Shown: positions 43,544 to 52,488 of the stretch, piece after piece
Layout: every line of letters starts with the position of its first letter
Position numbering within the stretch: position 1 is the first letter of the stretch
NCBI GenBank assembly: GCA_000717735.1
Contig: JOBE01000005.1
Coordinates: 62,001 to 126,000, forward strand
Length of the DNA stretch: 64,000 nt
Source of the DNA: Streptomyces griseoluteus
GTDB taxonomy: Bacteria; Actinomycetota; Actinomycetes; Streptomycetales; Streptomycetaceae
Direction of reading: 5' to 3'
Made by a program: the position numbers and the translations under genes
Notes under the pieces: generated by a model
Told to the model about the DNA's origin: nothing
The model's input: only the letters and a program-made list of their open reading frames with translations
Databases searched by the model: none

Positions 43544-44473
43544 GTGAGCCACACCGAGGCCGATCTGCTGCGGCTGCTGCACACCGGCCCCTTCCATCTG
43601 GCGCTGCGCACCGCCCTCGCCGTGCGCGGGCTTCCGCTCCAGCGGGTCCAGCACCATCTCGCCCACCGCGGGGTCAAGGTCGGCGTGACGAGTCTGAGCT
43701 ACTGGCAGCAGGGCGCCCGCCGCCCGCAGCGGCCGGAGTCCCTGAAAGCGGTCCGCGCCCTGGAGGAGGTGCTCCAGCTCCCGGGGAACTCACTGCTGCG
43801 GCTGCTCGCGGAGGACGCGGTCGCGCGGGCCGAGGCCGAGCGCCCGGCGGCACGCTCGTACCGCTCCCTCGTGGAGGCGTCCGGCTCGGTCGAGGAGCTG
43901 CTCGCCGAGCTGGAGACGCCGACGGACGGCGGACTGCACACCGTCGGGCACCACGAGCGGGTGCGGATCGGGGCGGGGCGGGAGCTGGTGGGGCGCGAGT
44001 CGCAGCACGTGGTGCGGGCGCACCGGGACGGCGTGGACCGCTATCTCGCCATCCACCACGGGGACCCCGGCTGCGACCCGTCGCGGGTGGCGGTGCGGGC
44101 GGTGGAGAACTGCAGGACCGGGCGGGTGCGGTGGCACGCCGGGACGGGGGTGCTCGTCGCGGAGCTGCTCTTCGACGTGCGGCTGCGGGCCGGGGACACG
44201 TACCTCTTCTCGTACGGCTTCGAGGACGGTACGGCGGGGCCGAGCCGGGAGTACGTGCGCGGGTTCAGCTTCGCGGGCGGGCAGTACGTGCTGCAGGTGC
44301 GCTTCGACGAGGCGGCGCTTCCGCTGCGGTGCCGGAGGTTCGCGCAGGCCTCGACGGGCGCGCCGCGCGGGGGCCGTGCGGAGCTGACCCTGAGCGGCCG
44401 GCACCGCACGGTGCATGTCGTGGAGCAGGGGGTGCGCCCGGGGATCCTGGGGATCGACTGGGACTGGACGTAG
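43544..44473 (+). CDS. helix-turn-helix regulator with a C-terminal sensor-like domain
   Basis: A 309-aa soluble protein. The N-terminal 70 residues resemble an XRE-type helix-turn-helix (LRTALAVRGLPLQRVQHHLA, then GVTSLSYWQQGARRPQRPESLKAV), with the Ser-Tyr-Trp recognition turn seen in Streptomyces regulators that choose an operator by 'SxYWQxG'. The remaining 190 residues are beta-rich with an FAGGQYVLQVRF segment and no known domain that I recognise. The GTG start has GAGGAG 6 nt upstream, part of the palindrome CGAGGAGTCCTCG, which could mask the SD. It is divergent from the protease operon. Confidence 0.75.
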   Translation: MSHTEADLLRLLHTGPFHLALRTALAVRGLPLQRVQHHLAHRGVKVGVTSLSYWQQGARRPQRPESLKAVRALEEVLQLPGNSLLRLLAEDAVARAEAERPAARSYRSLVEASGSVEELLAELETPTDGGLHTVGHHERVRIGAGRELVGRESQHVVRAHRDGVDRYLAIHHGDPGCDPSRVAVRAVENCRTGRVRWHAGTGVLVAELLFDVRLRAGDTYLFSYGFEDGTAGPSREYVRGFSFAGGQYVLQVRFDEAALPLRCRRFAQASTGAPRGGRAELTLSGRHRTVHVVEQGVRPGILGIDWDWT

Positions 44474-44530
44474 CGCGGGCCCCCGGCCGTCGCGGGCCTT
44501 GGAGCCGCTCTCAGGCGTGGGGGGTCGGTC

Positions 44531-44971
44531 TCAGGCCTTGGGGGTCGTCGCCTCGGGTCCGGCGACCAGCTTGCCGTTCTCGACGCGGACCGCGACCTCG
44601 GGGAGCGGGACGGTGGCCGGGCCCTTGAGCGCCTTGCCGGTCGTCACGTCGAAGCGGCTGCCGTGGCAGGGGCAGTTGCCCTCGTTGTTCTCGATCTTGT
44701 CGAGGACGCAGCCGGCGTGGGTGCACTGGGCGCTGAACGCCTTGTACTGGCCCTTGGCCGGGCAGCTCACCAGGACCCGCTGTTCGCGGTAGAGCTTGGC
44801 GCCGCCGACCGGGATCTCGTCCGGGGCGCCGAGGGTGACCGGGGCGGTCGGGGTCGGCACCTGGGCGTGGCCGAGGTTGGACTCGGTGGAGCAGGCGGCG
44901 ACTCCCAGCCCGGCGGCACCGGCGAGGGCGGCGCCTTTCAGAACGGTGCGGCGGCTGGACTGGCCGGACAT
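44531..44971 (-). CDS. Tat-exported Rieske [2Fe-2S] lipoprotein
   Basis: A 146-aa protein. The twin-arginine signal SRRTVLKG (residues 6-13) leads to a hydrophobic stretch and lipobox LGVAAC with Cys27, so it is a Tat lipoprotein. Rieske ligands are Cys83-x-His85 and Cys88 (CTHAGC), then Cys100, Cys102 and His103 (CPCH); Cys88/Cys102 would make the disulphide and Cys83/His85/Cys100/His103 the cluster. Unlike the QcrA subunit it lacks three membrane helices. Its role is electron transfer at the outer face of the membrane, partner unknown. It is monocistronic. Confidence 0.9.
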   Translation of the reverse strand: MSGQSSRRTVLKGAALAGAAGLGVAACSTESNLGHAQVPTPTAPVTLGAPDEIPVGGAKLYREQRVLVSCPAKGQYKAFSAQCTHAGCVLDKIENNEGNCPCHGSRFDVTTGKALKGPATVPLPEVAVRVENGKLVAGPEATTPKA

Positions 44972-45039
44972 GGGCGCTCCACGGTGGATCGGGGCAAGGC
45001 GTGACCGAACCGACGATACCGGCGGCGGTGGGCATGCTT

Positions 45040-45071
45040 GAGGCAGGGCCCCCTGCCAGGGGCCCTGCCTC
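45040..45071 (-). terminator. uvrA terminator hairpin
   Basis: Perfect 13-bp stem (45040-45052 and 45059-45071) with a 6-nt loop, 6 bp past the uvrA stop. Confidence 0.75.
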
Positions 45072-45076
45072 GGACG

Positions 45077-48000
45077 TCAGGCCTTGCGGGCCCTGGTCGT
45101 CGCCTTCTTGGCCGCGGCCTTCGTGGCCGTCGCCTTCGTGGCCGTCTTCCTGGCGGGCGCGGCCGCCTTGGTGGCGGTCGCGTCGGCGGCGGTCGCCTTC
45201 TTGGCCGGGGCCTTCTTCGCCGCCGTCCTCTTCGCCGCCGTCTTCGCCCCCCGGGCCGCGGGTACGGTCCCTCCGGCGTCGCTGAGCCGGTCCGCGCCGA
45301 GGACCTCGCGGAGGAACTTGCCGGTGTGGCTGGTGGAGACCGAGGCGACCTCCTCCGGGGTGCCCTCGGCGACGACCAGGCCGCCGCCGTTGCCGCCCTC
45401 GGGGCCCATGTCGAGGACCCAGTCGGCGGTCTTGATGACATCGAGGTTGTGCTCGATGACGATCACCGAGTTGCCCTTGTCGACCAGTCCGGACAGGACC
45501 TTGATCAGCTTCGAGATGTCCTCGAAGTGCAGACCGGTGGTCGGCTCGTCGAGGACGTAGACCGTGCGGCCCGTCGAGCGCTTCTGCAGCTCGGAGGCGA
45601 GCTTCACGCGCTGGGCCTCACCGCCGGAGAGCGTCGGCGCCGACTGGCCGAGCCGGACGTAACCGAGGCCGACCTCGTTGAGCGTGCGCAGGTGGCGGGC
45701 GATGGTCGGGACGGCCTCGAAGAAGTCGAGGGCCTCCTCGATCGGCATGTTCAGGACTTCGGCGATGGACTTGCCCTTGTAGTGGACCTCCAGGGTCTCC
45801 CGGTTGTACCGGTCGCCGTGGCAGACCTCGCACGGGACGTAGACGTCCGGGAGGAAGTTCATCTCGATCTTGATCGTGCCGTCGCCGGAGCAGTTCTCGC
45901 AGCGGCCGCCCTTGACATTGAAGGAGAACCGGCCGGGCAGGTAGCCCCGGACCTTGGCCTCCATCGTCTCGGCGAAGAGCTTGCGGACGTGGTCGAAGAC
46001 GCCGGTGTAGGTCGCCGGGTTCGACCGGGGGGTGCGGCCGATCGGCGACTGGTCGACGTGCACGACCTTGTCGACGAGGTCGTCGCCGTCCACGCGCGTG
46101 TGCCGCCCGGGCACCGACTTGGCGCCGTTCAGCTCGCGCGCCAGGTGCGTGTAGAGGATGTCGTTGACCAGGGTCGACTTGCCGGATCCGGAGACGCCGG
46201 TGACGGCGGTGAGGACGCCCAGCGGGAAGGACACGTCGATGTCCCGCAGGTTGTTCTCGCGGGCCCCGTGCACGGTGAGCCGGCGCCCGGGGTCCACCGG
46301 GCGGCGGATGTCCGGAGTGGGGATCGACCGGCGGCCGGACAGGTACTGCCCGGTCATGGACTCCTCGTTGGCGAGGAGCTCCTTCAAGGTGCCGGTGTGG
46401 ACGACCTTGCCGCCGTGCTCGCCGGCGCCGGGGCCGATGTCGACGATCCAGTCGGCGACCTTGATGGTGTCCTCGTCGTGCTCGACGACGATGAGCGTGT
46501 TGCCCATGTCGCGGAGGCGTACGAGGGTCTCGATGAGCCGGTGGTTGTCGCGCTGGTGGAGGCCGATGGACGGCTCGTCGAGCACGTACAGCACGCCGAC
46601 CAGGCCGGAGCCGATCTGGGTGGCGAGCCGGATGCGCTGGGCCTCGCCGCCGGAGAGGGTGCCCGCCGCACGGTTGAGCGAGAGGTAGTCGAGGCCGACG
46701 TCGACGAGGAAGCGCAGCCGCTCGTTGACCTCCTTGAGGACCCGCTCGGCGATCTTCTTGTCCCGCGCGTTGAGCGTCAGCCGGCCGAGGAACTCGGCGC
46801 AGTCGCTGATCGACATGGCGGAGACCTCGGCGATGGACCTGTCCATCACCGTGACCGCGAGCACGATCGGCTTCAGCCGGGTGCCCTCGCAGGTGGGGCA
46901 GGGCACCTCGCGCATGTAGCCCTCGAAGCGCTCGCGACTGGAGTCGCTCTCGGCCTCGGTGTGGCGCCGCTTGACGAAGGAGACGGCACCTTCGAAGGCC
47001 GGGGTGGTGTACGCCCGCTCCCGCCCGTACCGGTTGCGGTAGCGGACCTCGACCTGGGTCTTGTGGCCGTGCATCAGGGCCTTCTTGGCGCGCTGCGGCA
47101 GTCCCGCGTACGGGATGTCCGTGCGGAAGCCGAGGGCCTGGGAGAGACCGCCGATGAGCCGGCCGAAGTACTCCTTGGTGTGGCCGTGCGACCAGGGGTG
47201 GATGGCGCCCTCGTCGAGCGACTTGTCCTCGTCGGGGACGATCAGCTCGGGGTCGACCTCCATGCGGGTGCCGATGCCGGTGCAGTCCGGGCAGGCGCCG
47301 AAGGGCGAGTTGAAGGAGAAGGAGCGCGGCTCCAGCTCCTCGAAGGACAGGTCGTCGTACGGGCAGTAGAGGTGCTCCGAGTACATCCGCTCGCGCTCGG
47401 GGTCGTCCTCCGCGAGGTCGACGAAGTCGAGCACGACCATGCCCCCGGAGAGTCCGAGCGCCGTCTCGACGGAGTCGGTGAGACGGCGCTTGGCGCCGTC
47501 CTTCACGGTGAGGCGGTCGACGACCACCTCGATCGTGTGCTTCTCCTGCTTCTTCAGGGTCGGCGGCTCGCTCAGCTGCACGGTCACCCCGTCGACCCGG
47601 GCACGGCTGTAGCCCTTGGTCTGGAGGTCGGCGAAGAGGTCGACGAACTCGCCCTTCCGCTCGCGGACGAGCGGGGAGAGCACCTGGAAACGGCTGCCCT
47701 CGGGGAGCTCCAGGACCCTGTCGACGATGGCCTGCGGCGACTGGCGGGAGATGGGCCGGCGGCACTCGGGACAGTGCGGCTTGCCGATGCGGGCGAAGAG
47801 CAGGCGGAGGTAGTCGTAGACCTCCGTGATGGTGCCGACCGTCGAGCGCGGGTTGCGCGAGGTCGACTTCTGGTCGATGGAGACGGCGGGCGACAGACCT
47901 TCGATGAAGTCGACGTCCGGCTTGTCCATCTGGCCGAGGAACTGCCGGGCGTACGAGGAGAGCGACTCGACGTAGCGGCGCTGCCCCTCGGCGAAGATCG

Positions 48001-48133
48001 TGTCGAACGCGAGGGAGGACTTGCCCGATCCCGAGAGCCCGGTGAAGACGATCAGGGAGTCACGCGGGAGGTCGAGCGAGACGTTCTTGAGGTTGTGCTC
48101 ACGAGCGCCACGGACGATGAGACGGTCGGCCAC
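45077..48133 (-). CDS. uvrA: UvrA, excinuclease ABC subunit A
   Basis: The damage-recognition ATPase of nucleotide-excision repair. It is 1018 aa with tandem ABC modules: Walker [15 protein letters not shown] and [13 protein letters not shown], the LSGGEAQR signature twice, and zinc fingers CPECRRPI and CENCSGDG...CEVCHG. The last 60 residues (from about 960) are a low-complexity Ala/Lys/Thr tail, [10 protein letters not shown] type, not needed for the family. Start GTG 48133 is preferred to GTG 48145 because AGGTG lies 9 nt upstream and homologues begin ADRLIVRG. Its leader holds imperfect repeats and a LexA-like box. Confidence 0.96.
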   Translation of the reverse strand: MADRLIVRGAREHNLKNVSLDLPRDSLIVFTGLSGSGKSSLAFDTIFAEGQRRYVESLSSYARQFLGQMDKPDVDFIEGLSPAVSIDQKSTSRNPRSTVGTITEVYDYLRLLFARIGKPHCPECRRPISRQSPQAIVDRVLELPEGSRFQVLSPLVRERKGEFVDLFADLQTKGYSRARVDGVTVQLSEPPTLKKQEKHTIEVVVDRLTVKDGAKRRLTDSVETALGLSGGMVVLDFVDLAEDDPERERMYSEHLYCPYDDLSFEELEPRSFSFNSPFGACPDCTGIGTRMEVDPELIVPDEDKSLDEGAIHPWSHGHTKEYFGRLIGGLSQALGFRTDIPYAGLPQRAKKALMHGHKTQVEVRYRNRYGRERAYTTPAFEGAVSFVKRRHTEAESDSSRERFEGYMREVPCPTCEGTRLKPIVLAVTVMDRSIAEVSAMSISDCAEFLGRLTLNARDKKIAERVLKEVNERLRFLVDVGLDYLSLNRAAGTLSGGEAQRIRLATQIGSGLVGVLYVLDEPSIGLHQRDNHRLIETLVRLRDMGNTLIVVEHDEDTIKVADWIVDIGPGAGEHGGKVVHTGTLKELLANEESMTGQYLSGRRSIPTPDIRRPVDPGRRLTVHGARENNLRDIDVSFPLGVLTAVTGVSGSGKSTLVNDILYTHLARELNGAKSVPGRHTRVDGDDLVDKVVHVDQSPIGRTPRSNPATYTGVFDHVRKLFAETMEAKVRGYLPGRFSFNVKGGRCENCSGDGTIKIEMNFLPDVYVPCEVCHGDRYNRETLEVHYKGKSIAEVLNMPIEEALDFFEAVPTIARHLRTLNEVGLGYVRLGQSAPTLSGGEAQRVKLASELQKRSTGRTVYVLDEPTTGLHFEDISKLIKVLSGLVDKGNSVIVIEHNLDVIKTADWVLDMGPEGGNGGGLVVAEGTPEEVASVSTSHTGKFLREVLGADRLSDAGGTVPAARGAKTAAKRTAAKKAPAKKATAADATATKAAAPARKTATKATATKAAAKKATTRARKA

Positions 48134-48152
48134 GCCGGTCCGCACCTTTCTT

Positions 48153-48218
48153 CAGAGAGCGGATGTCTGCAGAGAGCGAATGCCTTCAGAGCTGAAGTCT
48201 TCGGAGCAGAGGTGTCTG
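48153..48218. repeat. imperfect 15-17 bp tandem repeats in the uvrA leader
   Basis: Four units: CAGAGAGCGGATGTCTG (48153-48169), CAGAGAGCGAATGCCTT (48170-48186), CAGAGCTGAAGTCTT (48187-48201) and CGGAGCAGAGGTGTCTG (48202-48218). Units one and two agree at 14 of 17 positions; the others are more diverged. Confidence 0.6.
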
Positions 48219-48263
48219 CACACCCAACACTTCAAGGATGCCGGATGCTTCCCTCGAGCTTAT

Positions 48264-48277
48264 AGCACGCACATTCG
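48264..48277 (-). promoter_or_regulatory. candidate LexA (SOS) box upstream of uvrA
   Basis: CGAATGTGCGTGCT on the minus strand agrees with the Gram-positive CGAAC-RNRY-GTTYG pattern at 11 of 14 positions, about 130 bp upstream of uvrA. The divergence in the right half makes it only a candidate. Confidence 0.35.
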
Positions 48278-48335
48278 ATTTCCGGTCTTCCGGAGACCGC
48301 TTCACCCGAACGAGTGGTGACACCCCTGCTGCCAC

Positions 48336-48341
48336 TAGGGT
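48336..48341 (+). promoter_or_regulatory. -10 element of leaderless promoter
   Basis: TAGGGT followed by 7 nt and the ATG at 48349. Confidence 0.5.
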
Positions 48342-48348
48342 CGGCGCC

Positions 48349-49032
48349 ATGATCGACCACGAGAGGGACCTCATTCAGGTCCGCGAAGCGACCGAAAGGC
48401 TGCTGACCGCGGCCGCCTCCCTGGACAACGCGGCGACGGCCGGGCCGTCACGGCTGCCCGGCTGGAGCCGGGGCCACGTGCTCGCCCACGTCGCCCGTAA
48501 CGCCGACGCCCTGGTGAACGTTCTGCAGGGCCGCCCCATGTACGCCGACGCCGCCACCCGCGACGCGGACATCGAGCGCGACTCCGGCCGCCCGATCGAG
48601 GTCCACCTCGCCGACCTGCGCGAGACCGCGGACCGCTTCCAGGCCGTGGGCGCCGAGCCCGCCGACTGGAGCCGCACGGTCGAGCTCCGCAACGGCGTCA
48701 CGGACAGCGCCTCCCGGATCCCCTTCCGCCGCTGGGTGGAGGTGGACCTGCACCACGTCGACCTGGGCGTCGGCTACGAGCTCGAAGACCTGCCCGAGGA
48801 GTTCGTGACCCGCGAGATCGAGTTCCTCGCCGAGCGCTTCACCGGCCGGGAGAGCGTCCCGGAGACGGCCCTCTGGTCCGCCGACGGCCGGATCTGGACG
48901 ACCGGCGGCACGGCCGGCGGCGTCGCCGTCACGGGCCCCGCCCCCGAGCTGCTCGGCTGGCTCGCCGGCCGCCGCGACGGCACGGCCCTGGAGACCAAGG
49001 GCGGCCCCCTTCCGAAGCTTCCCGCGCTGTAG
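48349..49032 (+). CDS. maleylpyruvate isomerase family mycothiol-dependent enzyme
   Basis: A 227-aa DinB-superfamily protein. The TIGR03083 type is recognisable from LPGWSRGHVLAHVARNADALVNVLQG near 45-70, the metal-site His in GHVLAHVARN, EVDLHHVDLG with two more, and a C-terminal LLGWLAGR segment. Family members use mycothiol as thiol cofactor, the founder converting maleylpyruvate to fumarylpyruvate. No aromatic-degradation genes are here, so the reaction is unknown. It starts at 48349 (leaderless), and the next gene, a metallo-hydrolase, begins 35 bp later with its own -10. Confidence 0.87.
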   Translation: MIDHERDLIQVREATERLLTAAASLDNAATAGPSRLPGWSRGHVLAHVARNADALVNVLQGRPMYADAATRDADIERDSGRPIEVHLADLRETADRFQAVGAEPADWSRTVELRNGVTDSASRIPFRRWVEVDLHHVDLGVGYELEDLPEEFVTREIEFLAERFTGRESVPETALWSADGRIWTTGGTAGGVAVTGPAPELLGWLAGRRDGTALETKGGPLPKLPAL

Positions 49033-49054
49033 CACCCCTGTCGGTGGGCGAAGC

Positions 49055-49060
49055 TAGGCT
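49055..49060 (+). promoter_or_regulatory. -10 element of leaderless promoter of the metallo-hydrolase
   Basis: TAGGCT followed by 6 nt and the ATG at 49067. Confidence 0.5.
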
Positions 49061-49066
49061 GATCCC

Positions 49067-49723
49067 ATGACGTACAGCGGAGTGGTGAAGGTCGGCGGGC
49101 CGGCGGACGTGCACGAGCTGACGGACCTGATGATCTCGAAGGTCGCGGTCGGCCCGATGGACAACAACGCGTACCTGCTGCGCTGCCGGGCCACCGGCGA
49201 GCAGCTGCTGATCGACGCGGCCAACGACGCCGGCACGCTGCTCACGCTGATCGGTGACGACGGCATCAGGGCCGTCGTCACCACCCACCGCCACGGCGAC
49301 CACTGGCAGGCGCTCGCCGAGGTGGTCGCCGCGACCGGCGCCGTGACGTACGCGGGCGCGTACGACGCGGAGGGCATCCCGGTCGCGACCGACGTGCCCG
49401 TCGAGGACGGCGACACGATCCGGGTGGGCCGGGTCGAGCTGACCGCGCGCCGTCTGGTCGGGCACACCCCCGGTTCCATCGCCCTCGTCTACGACGACCC
49501 GCACGGCCACCCCCACGTCTTCACCGGCGACTGCCTCTTCCCCGGCGGGGTGGGCAACACCTGGAAGGACCCCGAGGCCTTCGCGAGCCTGATCCACGAC
49601 GTGGAGACCAAGCTGTTCGCGGTGCTCCCGGACGAGTCCTGGATCTATCCGGGCCACGGCAAGGACACCACGCTCGGTGACGAGCGCCCGTCCCTCGCGA
49701 CGTGGCGCGAGCGCGGCTGGTAG
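49067..49723 (+). CDS. MBL-fold metallo-hydrolase (glyoxalase II-like)
   Basis: A 218-aa metallo-beta-lactamase-fold hydrolase. The THRHGDH motif (about 71-77) gives the H-x-H-x-D-H metal site; GHTPGSIAL supplies a third His, TGDCLF the bridging Asp, and PGHGKDTT the last His. The pattern matches the hydroxyacylglutathione/mycothiol hydrolase group. Next to the mycothiol-type isomerase, it might process mycothiol thioesters, which is an inference from neighbourhood. Confidence 0.9.
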   Translation: MTYSGVVKVGGPADVHELTDLMISKVAVGPMDNNAYLLRCRATGEQLLIDAANDAGTLLTLIGDDGIRAVVTTHRHGDHWQALAEVVAATGAVTYAGAYDAEGIPVATDVPVEDGDTIRVGRVELTARRLVGHTPGSIALVYDDPHGHPHVFTGDCLFPGGVGNTWKDPEAFASLIHDVETKLFAVLPDESWIYPGHGKDTTLGDERPSLATWRERGW

Positions 49724-49820
49724 CCACGGCGGACCCAGCGGCATCCTGTCGATGAGGCCGGGCACACGGCTGAGCAGCCGCGCGCTTCCGCACGCCCCCG
49801 TAACCCGGATGCCTGCGGGG

Positions 49821-49826
49821 TAGTTG
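49821..49826 (+). promoter_or_regulatory. possible -10 of leaderless MHS transporter promoter
   Basis: TAGTTG (final T missing) followed by 7 nt and the ATG at 49834. Weaker than the other cases. Confidence 0.35.
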
Positions 49827-49833
49827 GCGCGAC

Positions 49834-51162
49834 ATGCGCCTCAGTGACTCTCCGTCGCCACCCAGAGCCCCCTCCATGGCCCGGATCGCCGCCGCCTCGC
49901 TCGTCGGCACCGCCATCGAGTTCTTCGACTTCTTCGTCTACGGGACCGCCGCCGCCCTCGTCCTGGGGCCGCTCTTCTTCCCGACCTTCTCGCCGCTCGC
50001 CGGGACCCTCGCCGCGTTCGGCACCTTCGCCATCGGCTTCGTGTCCCGCCCGCTCGGCTCGGTCCTCTTCGGCCATGTCGGCGACCGGTACGGCCGGCGA
50101 CCGGTCCTCTTCGCCTCGCTGCTCCTGACCGGCTGCGCCACGGTCGCGGTCGGCTGCGTCCCCACGTACGCGACGCTCGGCATCGCCGCCCCCGTGCTGC
50201 TGCTCGTCCTCCGCTTTCTCCAGGGCCTGGGGCTCGGCGGCGAGTGGGGCGGGGCGGTCCTGCTCACCGCCGAGCACGCCCCCGCCCACCGGCGCGCGCT
50301 GTGGTCGAGCTTCCCGCAGATCGGCCCGGCGATCGGCTTCCTCCTGGCGAACGGGGTGATGCTGGCGCTCTCGGCGGGCCTGAGCGACGCCGAGTTCCGT
50401 TCCTGGGGCTGGCGGGTGCCGTTCTGGGCCGCGGGTCTGCTCGCGGCGGTGGGGCTGCTGCTGCGCTCCTCCCTCGCGGAGACCCCGCAGTTCGAGGAGC
50501 TCTCGGCGTCCGGGAAGCGCGCGGGCGCGCCGCTGGCCGAGATCGCCCGCGACCACTGGCGGCTCGTCCTGCTGACGGCCGGGGCGCTCGCGGTCGGGTA
50601 CGCCGTGTTCTACACGGTCTCCACCTGGGCCCTGGCCTACGGCACCGAGCACCTCGGGGTGAGCAGCACGGTGATGCTGACCTGCGTCATGGCGGCGGTG
50701 GCGATCAAGGGTGCGGCCACGCCCTTCGTGGCGCTGCTCGCCGACCGCTGGGGCCGCCGCCCGCTCTGCCTCGCGGGGTGCGCGGCGTCCGCGCTGTGGA
50801 TGTTCCCGATGGTGGCCCTGCTGCACACCGCGCGGCCGTTCCTGATGTTCCTCGGCTTCCTGGGGGCGCTGCTCGCCTTCATCACGATGTTCGCGGTGGT
50901 CGCCGCGTACCTCCCGGAGCTGTACGAGCCCCGGGTCCGCTGTACGGGCGCCGCCGTCGGCTACAATCTCGCGGGCGTCCTCGGCGGCGCCCTGACCCCG
51001 CTGGTCGCGACCGCCCTCTCCGACGGGGGCTCCGGTCCGCCCTGGGGCGTCGCCGCCTATCTGGCCCTGGTCGCCCTGGTCAGCCTGGGCTGCTTCGCCC
51101 TCCTCCCGGAGACGCTGCCGCAGCGTTCCGGTGAGCCCGCTCCCGCACCGGCCTCGGCCTGA
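49834..51162 (+). CDS. MFS transporter, metabolite:H+ symporter (MHS) type
   Basis: A 442-aa, twelve-helix transporter of the MHS family (ProP/ShiA/citrate-type). Helix 1 starts ASLVGTAIEFFDFFVYG, the loop 2-3 signature is GHVGDRYGRRPVL, and FLQGLGLGGEWGGAVLL follows in helix 4. Substrates in the family are small organic acids, betaines or shikimate; nothing here selects one. It converges on terC across a 20-bp hairpin terminator. Confidence 0.9.
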   Translation: MRLSDSPSPPRAPSMARIAAASLVGTAIEFFDFFVYGTAAALVLGPLFFPTFSPLAGTLAAFGTFAIGFVSRPLGSVLFGHVGDRYGRRPVLFASLLLTGCATVAVGCVPTYATLGIAAPVLLLVLRFLQGLGLGGEWGGAVLLTAEHAPAHRRALWSSFPQIGPAIGFLLANGVMLALSAGLSDAEFRSWGWRVPFWAAGLLAAVGLLLRSSLAETPQFEELSASGKRAGAPLAEIARDHWRLVLLTAGALAVGYAVFYTVSTWALAYGTEHLGVSSTVMLTCVMAAVAIKGAATPFVALLADRWGRRPLCLAGCAASALWMFPMVALLHTARPFLMFLGFLGALLAFITMFAVVAAYLPELYEPRVRCTGAAVGYNLAGVLGGALTPLVATALSDGGSGPPWGVAAYLALVALVSLGCFALLPETLPQRSGEPAPAPASA

Positions 51163-51183
51163 CCTCGGATTCCGGACACGGGA

Positions 51184-51227
51184 ACGGCGACGGCCGGCCG
51201 GGGGGAACCCCGGCCGGCCGTCGCCGT
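51184..51227. terminator. 20-bp perfect bidirectional terminator
   Basis: Arms 51184-51203 and 51208-51227 are fully complementary with a GGAA loop, between the convergent MHS transporter and terC. Confidence 0.8.
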
Positions 51228-51235
51228 GTGCCGCG

Positions 51236-52243
51236 TCAGGCGCCGATGCTGTCCTTCTCGGCGTCGTCGGCGTCGGCCACGCTCTCGGCGGCTTCCCGCT
51301 CCGCCTGCTTCTTGGAGGCGATGAGGCTGGTGATCGTGGTGATGACCAGGACACCGCAGATGACCGCGAGCGAGAACGGGATGGAGATCTCCGGGACGTG
51401 CACCCCGGACTCGTGCAGGGCGTGCAGCACGAGCTTCACGCCGATGAAGCCGAGGATCACCGACAGGCCGTAGCTGAGGTGGACCAGCTTCTTGAGCAGG
51501 CCGCCGATCAGGAAGTACAGCTGGCGCAGACCCATGAGGGCGAAGGCGTTGGCGGTGAAGACGATGTACGGGTCCTGGGTGAGGCCGAAGATCGCCGGGA
51601 TGGAGTCGAGGGCGAAGAGGATGTCGGTGGTGCCGATGGCGAGCATGACGATCATGAGCGGGGTCATGATCCGCTTGCCGTTGCTCCGGATGAACAGCTT
51701 GGTGCCGTGGTACCGGTCGGCCACGCCGAACTTCTTCTCGACGCTCTTGAGGAGACGGTTCTCCTCGAACTCGTCCTCCTCGTCGTCGGAACGCGCCTCC
51801 TGGACGAGCTTCCAGGCGGTGTAGATCAGGAACGCGCCGAAGATGTAGAAGATCCAGGAGAAGTTCGCGATGACCGCCGCACCGGCGGCGATGAAGATGG
51901 CGCGGAGCACCAGGGCGATCAGCACACCCACGAGCAGCACTCGCTGCTGCAGGTGGGACGGCACCGAGAACTTCGCCATGATCAGGACGAAGACGAAGAG
52001 GTTGTCGACGCTGAGCGACTTCTCGGTGATGTAGCCCGCGAAGAACTCGCCCGCCGCCTGGCTGTTGCCGAAGACCAGCAGGCCGATGCCGAAGAGGGCG
52101 GCGAGCACGATCCAGACGACCGTCCAGATTCCGGCTTCCTTGACCGACACGTCATGGGGCTTGCGCCCGATGAGGAAGTCGGCTCCGATCAGGGCGCCCA
52201 GACCGAGAATGGTCAGCACCCAGAGAGTCATTGAAACGTCCAC
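51236..52243 (-). CDS. terC: TerC family integral membrane protein (probable Mn2+ exporter)
   Basis: A 335-aa, nine-helix protein. The family signature is FFAGYITEKSLSVDNLFVFVLI, with acidic residues in the helix (Glu-Lys-Ser-Leu-Ser-Val-Asp-Asn) thought to bind metal, repeated as GTTDILFALDSIPA. A charged cytoplasmic loop, RSDDEEDEFEENRLL, lies about residue 150. TerC/Alx proteins export Mn2+ and supply metal to exported proteins in several bacteria. The GTG start has GGAGG 5 nt upstream. A long (about 168-nt) leader starting at its own promoter (52418-52446) resembles a yybP-ykoY Mn2+ riboswitch, agreeing with that role. Confidence 0.93.
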   Translation of the reverse strand: MDVSMTLWVLTILGLGALIGADFLIGRKPHDVSVKEAGIWTVVWIVLAALFGIGLLVFGNSQAAGEFFAGYITEKSLSVDNLFVFVLIMAKFSVPSHLQQRVLLVGVLIALVLRAIFIAAGAAVIANFSWIFYIFGAFLIYTAWKLVQEARSDDEEDEFEENRLLKSVEKKFGVADRYHGTKLFIRSNGKRIMTPLMIVMLAIGTTDILFALDSIPAIFGLTQDPYIVFTANAFALMGLRQLYFLIGGLLKKLVHLSYGLSVILGFIGVKLVLHALHESGVHVPEISIPFSLAVICGVLVITTITSLIASKKQAEREAAESVADADDAEKDSIGA

Positions 52244-52284
52244 TGCGCCTCCGGCGTCGTACGGCTACTTGATCAGCGTCGTCG

Positions 52285-52410
52285 CTGCCGGAGGTCTCTT
52301 CCACCCGGGCGACGGACGATCGCCGCCGGGCCGACGCCCCGGGATCGGATCGATGAGGATCCGTCCGTATTGACGGGTACGCCGCGCAATGGGGAGTACT
52401 CCCCTCCGCA
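52285..52410 (-). promoter_or_regulatory. candidate yybP-ykoY-like Mn2+ riboswitch in the terC leader
   Basis: On the minus strand, GGGGAGTA (52398-52405) lies near the 5' end of the leader, CGTCAATAC (52367-52375) in the middle and GAAGAGACC (52292-52300) near the 3' side, the order of conserved blocks I recall for yybP-ykoY aptamers. TerC genes are the commonest targets of that riboswitch. The match is by eye only; no covariance-model score was possible. Confidence 0.5.
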
Positions 52411-52417
52411 CCCAGAA

Positions 52418-52446
52418 GACTACCCGAAAGACCAAGAGAAGGTAAA
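52418..52446 (-). promoter_or_regulatory. terC promoter
   Basis: TTACCT (52441-52446), a 17-bp spacer and TAGTCT (52418-52423) on the minus strand. The predicted +1 is near 52411, immediately before the riboswitch-like leader. Confidence 0.6.
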
Positions 52447-52488
52447 GGGAAGGGCAAATAGCCGCCAAGACCGCAGGTCAGCGCCGGT

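Noticed and set aside
52392..52405. GGGGAGTACTCCCC as a simple repressor operator of terC
   Set aside because: It lies within the predicted transcribed leader, and its GGGGAGTA half fits a riboswitch block better; kept as part of that feature.
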